Under the pieces are notes generated by a model that was not told the DNA's origin, did not search any database, and saw only the letters and a list, made by a program, of their open reading frames with translations. Position numbers and translations under genes: made by a program. Positions 50,301-62,200 of a stretch of DNA of 64,000 nucleotides are shown here, one piece after another. Source of the stretch: Chromobotia macracanthus (taxonomy: Eukaryota; Chordata; Actinopteri; Cypriniformes; Botiidae); assembly GCA_036877525.1 (NCBI GenBank), contig JAZGTH010000015.1, positions 3,607,001 through 3,671,000 of the forward strand. The letters run 5' to 3'. Numbering within the stretch: the stretch's first letter is position 1; each line of letters starts with the position of its first letter.

Positions 50301-53300
50301 TGGTATTACGGATAAATCTGCCTCACATAGCCACTGCTTTATTATATTGCGGCAGCTTTGCAACTTCACGACTCACGAAACACGGAGCACATGGCAACTC
50401 TTTTCCCAGAATGCCAGAGCGTGGAGGATTTGATCAAAGATCAGATTACCGGATGTCCCTCTGCTGGACTGTTGCATCCCTGTTTATCCAGGGGAATTCA
50501 GCCGAGCTGGAACAGTGCTTAAAATACAGGAGCAGATTAAAGCTAACCCCAAAACGTAAATTGTAAGGGGCTGTAACAGTGATTAAAGAAGAGTATTACA
50601 TGATGACTGAATACTGTAACAGGATGTGGGGCCTTATCTGCCCGCCTGGCTTGTAACGCAACCATGGAGCATGGAAAATGAGATTGAAAAGAGGCATTGT
50701 TGTGCTACCGATACAACTGAGCCAGACTCAGCAAGGATTCTGCTGTAATCCATAATGCCAAGACATTTTATCTCTTGTTTCTGTTGTTGAGTCATTACTG
50801 GCATGTGTATTTGTTGCCAATAGTGTTTTGAGACTTTCAGTTTAAGTCACCATGAAATCAAAATATACTGTTTTTATTTTTATTATGGAATACTGCAGTG
50901 TTTATTATAATTTATCTGTGCACGTCATTATTTTTTTAAACTCATGTGCCCTCGTAATCTTTAATCAAAATCTGAAAATGCACTTCCCCTCTGCAACGGC
51001 AGAACTTCTCTGATGATGTCAGTCTGATGGCTTGGGCAGAGCCAGAACTGTAGACTGACTCCCCTTAATGGATGATTCAGGGATCAGAGCCCCCCGTATG
51101 TTCCTGGGTTCTGCATCTACCTGCTTTTATGTGCAGAAATGACACAATGTTTTCTTGGATAATGATAACAATGTTATTTCTCTTAGATGTCCAGAGGCCC
51201 CACGTCCCGAGTCCATCAGACCTTGTCTGCTACCCTGTAAGAAAGACTGCATAGTGACACCCTTCAGTGAGTGGACACAGTGCCCAAAGTCCTGTGAAGC
51301 AGGTACCCATATATCTGTCTGTCTGTTTGTTTGTTTGTTATACATATACTGAAATAATGTACCATGCACAATACAGTGCCATTGAATTCCACATGATTTT
51401 AACCTGAGGGTTTGAATCATCAGATGTGAATGGGCAGAAGATTAAACAGTCTCGTTATCGAGTGGTCATCCAGATGCCAGCTAATGGAGGTCAGGAGTGT
51501 CCAGACCTCCTTTATGAAGAGAAAGACTGTGGGACTCCCTCTGTCTGCCCAGGTTACAGGTAATACACTTTTACCTGTTCCTGTAGCTCAACAGGTAGAG
51601 CACTGTGTTAGCAACACAAAGTTGTGGGTTTGAATCCCAGGCAACACACATACTGATCATATGTATAGCTTAAAGGCACTGTAAATCGCTTTGGGTGAAT
51701 GTGTCTGCCAATTGCACAAATGTAAATGTTACACAAGGACTGTCATTGCATATAGCAGTTACTTTGTGCTGTTTTCCAAGTATCATTTTGTGTTTTAATA
51801 ATGTTGTAAATATAGTCACGTATAAATAGAGTTTATTCGCAGCTTTGCATCACAAATAACAATTCACAACGGGTTATGCACAGTGATTGAAAAACAGATT
51901 ATCTCGGAAAATTTAAATTAAGCTGTTTTTAATTTTTTCAAGTCATCTTATTACAATTTACAGTGTGATAACTAAAAACGTTGAATCATATAAAATTGCC
52001 TGGAAATTCCAGGTGGAAAACACACAAATGGCGTAAATGTCAGCTGGTCCCATGGAGCATCCGCAGAGACAGTAAAGGAGCACAGGAGAACTGTGGAGCT
52101 GGAGTCCAAACACGAGGTACATCAGCCATCACCTCCAGTATAACAAAATTATGCATTGCATAGAGACCCTATGAAAGTAGCTACAGTTTTCACATGTCAG
52201 TATGTCTGTATAGCTCTACAATTATATGCAAAAATTGATTTTTGTTATGTAATATCTGACTTGAGGTCTGCTTATTATTCAAGAGTCAGACATTCATTAG
52301 GTGCGTATATTGTGCTAGTTTTTTTTATATTTGCAGTTTGACATTTACATTGGCTAATCATTTTTTAAATTGTTTTTGAATCTTTTTAATTGTTACCTGA
52401 AAAAAATAGGTTTGCAATTTTTTTAATTGTCACCTGCAAAAAATGTTTTAACAGTTTGGGCATTCTTTGATATCTTTTGTACTTTGTTTAACCAAAAGCC
52501 AGCAGATTTCATTGTACATTATCCTGGAATAAGCTGGAATACTGAAACTGCTTCGGGTGTGTGTTCACGGTTTGCATTGTGTTTACTCTTCACCGGTATG
52601 GCCTAAAGGCAGAAGTCACGTCAAGTATGGGATACCATACCTGAAAAATATGTTACTTTTGCTTAACACATCATTTCCCTTTAAAAAAGTAACTGATCAA
52701 GGTGAAGACTGTGATTCTGTCCTGCTTTTCTGTGCTGTAAACAAACAACTTCTGTTAACCTGCACCTTTCCTCTGCTGTCTGGCATGGTGCCACATCCTG
52801 TGTGTCTCACCACTGTGTGTGTGTTTGTGTGTTTTTGTGTGTGTGATCTGCAGCTATCTCCTGCAGGCATCTGAATGGGACAGTGGCAGATATGGTGCAG
52901 TGTCTGAAGTTTGCCAGCAGCATGCCTGCTGTAAGCCAGCCCTGCCAGTTACCCTGCAAAGACGACTGCCAACTCACCAACTGGTCCAAGTTTTCTCCCT
53001 GCACCTCGGATTGCGTAGGGGTTCGTACACGCAGGAGAGCTCTCATCGGTAATGAAGACATGCGTGTTGCTAACACTTGTTTGTGTGGTGTGTAGTGGTT
53101 AGGTGGTGTGACCTACTGGTGAAAGCCAGTTTAATTCTCACAGAGATGATTCCCCTGCTGATGGGCTCTTGGACACATGCAGTCTCAGACCTATGCATAC
53201 ACACTGCATTTGTGCATGTCCATGTATTGTGCATGTATTGGCTGCAGTCTTCTCAATCCAACGCATGTTTTCTTTTATTAAATGGTAAACATTTTTGTGC

Positions 53301-56179
53301 AAACATCATCAGGTATGAATTGATTTGAAACAGTTAGAAACTATTTGACAGAAATCAATGTACCGACTCGAACAGCCTTTTTGCTACTGAGGTTTAAATC
53401 ATGACATGAATAGATGACATTGACAATGTTGATTCATTTCATGTCAAATATATGCCCAACACAAGTTATGACTGTGGTACCACATCTACATGCGAGCAGA
53501 TGTGTTGAGTCACAGACAGGTGGGAGGTGTTGAGGTGACCGCAGTGCTCGTGACTCATTCATTAGTGAGTTTAATTTAGTGCCATAATTAACATGTCCTC
53601 TGATTACAGGAAAAAGCAAGAAGAAAGATAAATGTAAAAACAGCCAGATGTACCCACTGAGCGAGACGCAGTACTGCCCATGTGACAAATACAACGCCCA
53701 GCCGGTGGGGAACTGGTCTGACTGCATCCTGCCAGAGGGCCGTGTGGAGAGCGCTTTGGGCGTGAAGATCCAGGGAGATGTTAAAGAGTGCGGGCAAGGG
53801 TACCGCTACCAGGCCATGGTGTGCTACGATCAAGACAACAGGCTGGTGGAGACCTCGCGCTGTAACAGTCATGGTACGTCTCTCTACCCGCTGAACTTTT
53901 TTTACTGTGGTGCCAGGACAAGCTTTAAAGTGGACAGTTGCAGTTAGATCTTTGTGAAGTCATGAGGGGGTGGTAGCCTGACTCATGAATATTTATTAGG
54001 ACATTTTATAATTAGCTGTTGCTGCCAAGTGACCCGTCCAGACTTTCCTGTAATTAAATTAATTAATATTCATGAGCCAATCCTTTCTCGAAGTGTAGTG
54101 TATTTGTTTTTTAATCCACTGAAATATAGTGTGTTCTTGATTTAAGCACTTCAAAGTCTAAAAGTACAAGTTGCATTGACTAAATCAAGGGGCTCTTTTT
54201 AAGAATGTGCAGTGTGTGAAAAATGCATCAGTTTTGTAAATAGTCAGTGGTTGCCGTATTAAAGGCTGAGGCGATCACCCCTTTATTTGATTTATCATAT
54301 GATTTATAATTGATCTCTCACTTCTGAACAGTTAGTTTTTTTCTGCTTTGCATGCAAATGTTTTATATTATATTTTATTTTATATTTTAAAATACAAAGA
54401 AAAATGTAATTAAACATTTTAATTACCGTTAACTGCTCTGAAATGTCTGCATGCTTTCAACAGTGCAGGAGATACAAAATAGTAACTATACATCAGAGCT
54501 GCTCTTAAATTCTCCTGTTGTCATGGCGATAAGCAGCTTTTTATTTGCTGTGTCCGCTGAGAGGTGTTTGCCTGTGCTAAATGTGTCACCATGCACTTGT
54601 TAAGCTGTTCTGATGGGTTTTATGCGGTTGCTAAGGTGTGCTGTGTGGTTGCTAGGTGGTTGCTTACTGTTCCTCATTCCAGTTCTCTGTGATATTCTGC
54701 TCTCTAGATAAAGCTTCTTAAATGTAAGTCTTTGGGATTTTCCACCCATTTTCTCATCTGGCAGGTGAAATAATAGCATGGTTCTCCATAACAAAGCACA
54801 CGATTCGAGGTGTCATTTATGTTCAGAGCACAAACTATGATGTGGGCCATTCATACAGCACGTGTCACTGAGTAAACAACGTAATTGAACATAAATAAGC
54901 AAGTTGAAGGTGAATTAATTATCAAACAAATGTTTCACATGATCAAGCAAACTCAGCATCTACCCAGCAAACAATTTTAGGTTGTAAAAACATTTCCCTA
55001 ACATTTCCATTACGTAACAAACTGTTAAAAATTTTATTTTGAAAGTTCTAGGATTGTTCAAAATGTTTTTTTTAGATGTTGTATTTACGTTATTGCTTGG
55101 TTATCAAAAGGTTATTTAAACTCTGTAGCGTTTTTAAAGCGTGAGAATAACGTTTTTAAGATATGATATATAATGTCAAAAATATGTTCTACTAACATCA
55201 CTGCAACAGTGTTTCTGATAATGTTGAGAGAACTTTTAGGGAACATAAGCCAACATTCTGAGAACGTTCCCTGTTAGCTGGGTAGACGGCGAGCTGAATT
55301 AAACATGCATAAGCAAGGTGAATTAATTATCAAACAAATGTTGCTGATGTTCAAACTCAGTGCTCATTCAAACCCGTAACCGTAAGAATCACATTAATGT
55401 AATATAATGTAATACAGCACTCGGGGTTATGGGTTTGAATGAGCAGTAGTTATAATAAAGTTTGCCTAGCAAACACTGCTAATAAATATTGATAATAACC
55501 ACAGTTACTTTGGTGAATCAGCAGCGCATATTTATACCGCAGAACAAGAGCTGTTAATTGACAGTACTAACCATTGTCATGAGAAATGTAATTAAAGTTA
55601 AACTGCTCTTGGTGAGAGGCTCAGATGCTCTCCTGTTCAGTTATATCCTCTACTTTATTTCCCAGTAGTTCAAAGGCTTGAAAATTTAACTTAACAATTG
55701 ATTTCAAGTCAAGCCAAAAGACATAAACGAATCCTGATTCATAATCTCATCTATTTCACTGTTATTCACATCACAGATTCTCCCCAGAGTATTCACAGCA
55801 TATCGAACTGAACCCAGTTTCTATCACTTTTGATGGATTTGGGGGATGTCCGTGTGACGTGATGTCCTCAGAACACTGCTGAGAAACAAAAACATTGCGA
55901 TTAAACAATCAGCCTGAGAAACTGGAAGACCAGCTAACCATGAGACTGGTTTAACATGTCAGATTCAGCAGGTTAAGGAGTCAGAGAGTGTCTCTTTCTT
56001 TCTCCTGTTTCCTTTCATCTTCATCACCTCTTCTTCCTCCTCAGCCATTTGTGGTTTCCAGACTCTTTTTTTAATCTCATCCCCCTGTTTGGAAACCTAT
56101 GTAGGCAGCATTTTCAGCCTGAATGTTCCAGAAAGTATCACGTGTCCTTCACCAGGTTTTTGGAACCGAGCCATTCTCA

Positions 56180-56219
<40 letters not shown>

Positions 56220-59200
56220 CTCTCTCTCTGTCTCTGTCTCTCTCTCTCTCTTGCTGGGTTAATCGTTACAGTTCATCTTAATAGGAAACTCTGTCTGACA
56301 CATTGCCTTGGGCTACTGAAGAAATCAGTACTGACTCTTATCTCTGTTCTCTGGAAGACATCAGCAACACAACTGCCTGTTTCCTTCCCAATGCTTTCTG
56401 AAGCTGCTTTTATTGAGGGGAATTTCATTTGAATGCAGCAGAATCTACTCAGTGCTGTGCATCAATCATATTTTCCTTTACATTTATAGCAAGTGTTTGA
56501 TGTGGTAATACTTTTGCATTCGTTTTATCAGGTTAGCATGTTTTTGCAAGACTGTTTCATTTGCATGCTTTGACATACATGTGTATGACATCAATTCTGT
56601 GCTGTTTCTCATGGGAAATGCTGGTGATATTTATTTAGATTTTCACATAACAACAGTCTATAGTGACTGTCTGTCAAGCTCCAAAATGAACAAAAAGCCA
56701 CCAAGAGGTGCTTATGACTCTTCTGAAGCGATATGAAAACTTCATGCACGGAACAGACTGAAATTTACAGCGTTAGTCACAGAGAGCCACAGTACTCAAA
56801 TCTCATCTGTGCTCACACAAATACAGATTTGCCATGTGAAAATACATTGCACCACATTTGACAGGGATGCCAGAAAGCCTTTCCCAGCTAACAGTGAATG
56901 TTCTCAGAATGTTGGCTAACATTCTCTGAAAGTTCTCTCAAGGCTGTCAAATTTGTTCTCCCAGTAATGTAAGTAGGACTTTTTTTAACATCATATATCA
57001 AAAACGTTATTCTTGTTGTTCGTGGAAACGTTTTAAAAATGTTACAAAATCAATGATTAATAAAATAATGAAAAATGTTTTGGTTACATAATGGAAATGC
57101 TAGAGAAACGTTCTTATAACCTTAAATTGTTAGCTGGGTTGACAATCATGTCTTATGACCAACAACACTGCGCAAATTGTTAATATGCATGCATATATAT
57201 TGGTCTGTTCTTTACACAAAGCTATTGTATCGTTTCAGAAAATGTAGAATATACACACACATTGATATACTGTAGACACACAAATTGTGTGGACTTTTAT
57301 GGCAGTGCTTTGTTATGCTTGGTACCTTCTGGCCACTTACAAATGAAGCATGAACATACAAAACATGCTTATTTCTGTTCAAAAAAGAGAGAAATAGAAT
57401 AATGTGAGTGTGAGTAAGTGATGACAGCATTTTTATTGTTGTTTTGGTTGCTCCATGTCTCACCCTGCAGTGTGTGTACAGCCGTTTGATGTTGCCCAGG
57501 GTCAGAACTCAGTAAGGATGTGGATTATGTTGATGGAACGAGGTCACCGCAGCCGTGAGACAGACGCAGTGACTAACACAAGGTCCTCCATGTTTTATAA
57601 AGGCTGGTAGCTCTGAGGTCTGTTGTACCACCTCCGAAGTGGCTGTAGGCATAGAGATGGCTGTATGTCAGGTCAAAGTTCAGCACACAGGCAGCAGGGC
57701 TTGTCTTACCCTCCTAGAGTGCGCCTACCCTGTATTAGCAGTGCAACAAGCTGTCATGTCTTTGGAAAGGCGCAAGACTGGGAGAGGAGGGGATGCGATT
57801 CACTGCGATCCTGCAGGATATTTTGCAGGATATTTTGGGTGGCTGCGACTCTCCTGTAGCATGTCAACAGCATGTCAGGTCCTGGTTAATCTTTCAGGCG
57901 GGGAGGAGAAGCTGTGGATCTCGCCCTAGACCTCTCTGATTAATTGCTTTGATTTTTCAGTCACCGTCTCCATGCAGAAACCCTGTGGGTACATGCTGCG
58001 CGACTTCCAACTGCTTGTTAGTAGCACAGAATGTGCCAAGTTTTGAATGTCAGGTAGAGGCAGTGTTCTTCTGTTTGTAGTTTCCCCGCATATTTCTCCT
58101 TATATTCTCATGTTTTATATATACGTTATGTTATATGCAATATACGTTTTGTAGCTCAGCTAATAGAAATTGGTGCTAGCAACACCAAGGTCATGGGTTC
58201 GATTCTTAGGGAACCCTTAAAGTCAACAGACAGCAATAAGAAATCAAATTTAGCCAAAAAGAAAAGGGATATTTAAGCTCATTATATTTTCTTCACTTTG
58301 ATCGTACTAATATGCAAATTAAGCACATTTTCTCTTTTGTTCAGATATTGACTTTTCTTTTTATTCTCAGCAGTGGTTCTCATTAGATTTACATTACTAT
58401 GTTACAGTACTTTTTACTGTAATACAATTATCTGTTTATTTCATTTACCAGCATAAATTAAAGGCAGTACAGCAAATACGATCATCATGTAAAAAATGTA
58501 AAATGTGAAATACTTTACAAACACATTATTTCAAATGATATAATTATATATAATTTCAATAATATTTTATACAGATTGTTTTTCAGAAGTACTTTATTCT
58601 TTATTTCTATTCTTTTTTCTGTTTATGTGCTAAAATGCAGTTTCTGTAGTTTTATTGAAACAATGCAAAATTGTGAAAAGCACTATATTGAATTGAATGT
58701 TACAGTAATCAGAATTATGAGGTCAAATGTGCTTGAATGTTACAAAAATGTCACACAATTGTAATAATCCTCAACTGGGATTTTTAATGTGACCTGTTCA
58801 TGACAGGTTTCGTGACATTCTCATAAATCTAATAGTGATATGGATGGATTGATATCATCACAGTTACTCGCAGTTAGTTACATTCAGGGTCCAAACTTTA
58901 CATTTATCAAGTGCCAAATGTTTGTAAGAATTGGCTTAGTGAGAAAATAAAACAGTCCACTTGGCTGGCAATGGTTTAGTAACTGCAACAAACACATTCA
59001 CAAGAGTGAGAGTTTGAAGCCCACATTTGTGCTCTTTTCCTAACTTGTGTTTCACAAATAGCAAATAGCTTTTATGTAATGCTGCAGGTAACACTAAACG
59101 TGGTTGCTGCAAAAATACCAGGATAAAAACATTGGGACAACAATGTATATACGGATTGTATTAAAGCTACAATCCATAACTGCCTCTCTGTCGCCATCTC

Positions 59201-62200
59201 TGTTCGAAACATAAAATTGCAGGTTACTTTACGTACTTTTCATTATGCGTGTTGAAGTCAAATGAAGCCAAACTGACTTCCAGAAAAAATCAGGCCCAAC
59301 AGCTCCAGTTATAAATCATTATTATAAACGTATCGTTGTAAATCGGGGTAAAGTTGGGAGATTGTGTTGAACACTGATTTGTCTTGTACTTGCCCAGTAA
59401 CTGATGTTACACATCATACAGGATCTGTTACTAATAGTGTGTCATTTATAGTGGCTGGAGTGCTTTGTTGACCAATCAGCATCCAGCACCACAACTGGCT
59501 GTTTTATAATTCATCACAGTAACATTTGGCTTGATGATTTGGGTGCTGTGAGCCAAGACTTGGCTGCTCTTGAAAGGATGCTCTGAAATGTGAATAGGGA
59601 AAACATAATGTGTGTGGTTGTGTGTGTTTACTTAACCATATATTGGGGACAAATCTGTAGTCAGCCACACCAGCAAAACTCCTTTTGGGGACGTCTTCAT
59701 TTGTAAAAGAGGTATAAAATATAGTAAATAAAGTTACGTAAAAACAAGTAAAATGTCCCTGTTTAGATACGCATGTGCGCGCACACGTTTACGAATCTGT
59801 GTTTACTTAACCGTATATTGGGGACAAATTTGTAGTCACCAAAATGTGACAAATTTGAGCAAAACTCCTTTTGGGGACATCCTTATTAGTTAAAACACTA
59901 TAAAAATATAGTAAATAAAGTTATTGTACATAACTAGCTGTGTATGAAAACAAGTCTATGGAATGTCACTATATAGACAGATAAGTAAATGTGTGTGTTC
60001 TTGGAAAAGCCTGATTTTCCTGCTCCAAATGAGTAGGCAGTGTAGGGTTGAGTAAACAACAGCTATAAAATTCAGAATTAGCTGCTAAAGCAGATCTTAT
60101 TTTCTGACCCGCCAGCCAAACTCTCTAAACAAAAACTGGATCTGAAACTCAAAATATTGCCATTTACACCAACTGCTGTTACACATGCTGTGCTCAAAAT
60201 CTCTAATGCACTGTGCGAGGTTAAAGCTTGCTTTTTATTTTTAGTCAAATTTAAACTGAACCTTTGAATTGAACCTCGCCAAACTGCATGTTTAAGTAGC
60301 ATGTCAGTAAATTTGTCACAGTTTTTGATGGTAGTAGATCTGGGAATCCGCAGGGACCTGCAGACAATAGAAATGTATTTTGATGCCTGAGTCGAGATAC
60401 TGTAATATTGTGGTTCTTTATGTTTAGTGTATAGTTATTAAAAACTGTTATGGTCACTTTTCTTTTGGTGTAATGTTTTGGTCACTTTTGTTTCTCTTTT
60501 ATCTGCATTGGGTTCGAGTGCTTTGTGAATCTATATTGTTACTTTGCTCTTTTTCAACCTGAAAAAACTTTGTGCACTTACTTCCAACCTTAAACCAGCC
60601 AATCAGAATGGACGTAATGATTTCAGTGTGCTCTTTACAGTTCTGTGTAGAATATACAGATTCACTAACAGGGATAATCAAAATCTACAATACATGCTGT
60701 TTTCAGGCTATATAGAGGAGGCCTGTATTGTTCCCTGCCCCTCTGACTGCAAACTCAGCGAGTGGTCCAACTGGTCACGCTGCAGCAAATCCTGTGGCAG
60801 TGGGGTTAAAGTTCGCTCCAAGTGGCTCCGAGAAAAGCCGTACAATGGAGGGCGACCCTGCCCCAAACTGGACCACATTAATCAGGTATAAAACACTCAT
60901 CCACGTTCATTACTTACACAAACAAGATACTATATTTTTGAGCACATATCCAACATACTGATGTTTTAAACTTTTATACCAAGTATTGGTTGGTATTGAG
61001 CATAACACATACAATAATTCTCAATAATTCAACACCAACTGTTGATTTATGAAAATATATTCATAGATGTAGTTTAATTGCTTTTTAATCAACTAAAAAT
61101 GTATCAGGGTGGCTAGAGGACATGTTGTTTATATTTAACACATCTGATGTCTAGTGTGAGAGCTTCTTTTTCATATATTTGCATATTTTTGTGTATTTTC
61201 AACATTAAATGAATATTGACTGTATAATTTCATAAAACACATTCCTGTGTATTAACACAGAGATATTATTAACACAAGAGAAGAACTATTAACACAGAAT
61301 TATTACACTGAAAACTGTTGACTTCAGGCTATGCCGCACTGAACATAATGTTTCATGGTGTGTTGGTCTCTAGGCGCAGATGTTTTGATCATATTTTTCT
61401 CATTTCTCTCACTTTAAAAATGCTGCTTGGCTACAGGCGCAGGTAAAAGCTCTTTCTTGTCTTAATCTTTGTCTTTTTTTAAATTTCACTGTGTTGAGTT
61501 AATTTGATTTTCTCTGTTGGGTTTATTGTTGTACTTGTACGCCTGTCTTTTTCAAATGAGATAAGTGTGATCTCGCATGGTTGGTTCGGTGGTTGACGCT
61601 CATCTCCTGTTTAAGGTGTATGAAGTGGTGCCGTGCGTCAGTGACTGCAGTCAGTATGTTTGGGTCGCAGAACCCTGGAGCATGTGGAAAGTGAGTAATG
61701 TGGACCTAAAGGAGAACTGTGGCGAGGGTGTGCAGACCAGAAGAGTCAGGTGAGAGTCACCAAGATACCTCTGACTGGTGGTTGTGCTACAGTTTTTCAG
61801 TTTGTAATTTGTAAAAACAGTTGTAATTTAGTGGTTCAACCTTTGACTAAATGGTTCTTTAGGGGGAAAAAATGGTTCTTCTATGGCATTGCTGTAAAGA
61901 ACCTTTTTGTAGCACCTTTATTTTTAAAAATCTGGGTGGACTGAGAAAGAGAGCATTGTGTGAATGTTTAAACCTTTTTACACAGTACATTGAACTCAAA
62001 TAACCTGTTCCCACAATATGTTCCCTTTAAGATCTTTGTCCATTATCCTTCTTTATCTATAATAATGGAAATGCTCCCATCTGTTTAACGCTTTTCTATC
62101 AAAACGTCCCTGCCTCACTCTGGCTGTGTCATTGCTCTGGGTTCTTTAATTGATTTAATTTGCAGGTGTATGTTGAACACTGTGGATGGTCCGACTGATG

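Larger units (their letters stand above)
46929..51186 (+). other. thsd7a: intron 7 of the window
   Basis: 4258 bp GT-AG intron. It contains a family H MITE (47352-47524), a TAATTA-rich non-repeat stretch (47740-47870), the nested MITE complex with the exon 7-derived fragment (49256-49694), a GC-richer non-repeat stretch (50158-50570), and a family F repeat (50840-51065). A further possible diverged MITE begins near 48212. Confidence 0.85.
52117..52853 (+). other. thsd7a: intron 10 of the window
   Basis: 737 bp GT-AG intron. It contains the 3' half of a SINE (52552-52668) and ends with a TG-rich tract directly upstream of the exon 11 acceptor. Confidence 0.85.
53874..60706 (+). other. thsd7a: intron 12 of the window (longest)
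   Basis: 6833 bp GT-AG intron. It contains a short inverted repeat (53977-54079), a GGTTGCTA tandem (54623-54666), family A MITEs (54963-55282 and 56883-57138), a TC microsatellite (56178-56252), a SINE head (58148-58225), a family B MITE (59161-59410) and a direct duplication (59622-59940). The stretch 57460-57960 is GC-richer and free of recognised repeats. Confidence 0.85.

Noticed and set aside
50207..50566. 119-residue open frame in intron 7
   Set aside because: Lies in a GC-richer non-repeat segment but shows no domain or cysteine pattern. It does not fit between exons 7 and 8, whose join matches human THSD7A directly.
46929..51186. An extra TSP1 exon in intron 7, suggested by the GGTGCCGCCC match at 49459
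   Set aside because: The fragment covers only the last 15 exon bases plus intron sequence, lacks a donor GT, and lies in a transposon, so it is a copied fragment and not an exon.
51575..51730. tRNA gene (A-box and B-box-like sequence)
   Set aside because: Anticodon arm and acceptor stem do not form a proper cloverleaf, and the 3' tail is a SINE tail; it is a SINE like the other S1 copies.
56049..56432. 127-residue open frame
   Set aside because: About a quarter of it is Leu/Ser from the TC microsatellite; no protein features in the remainder.
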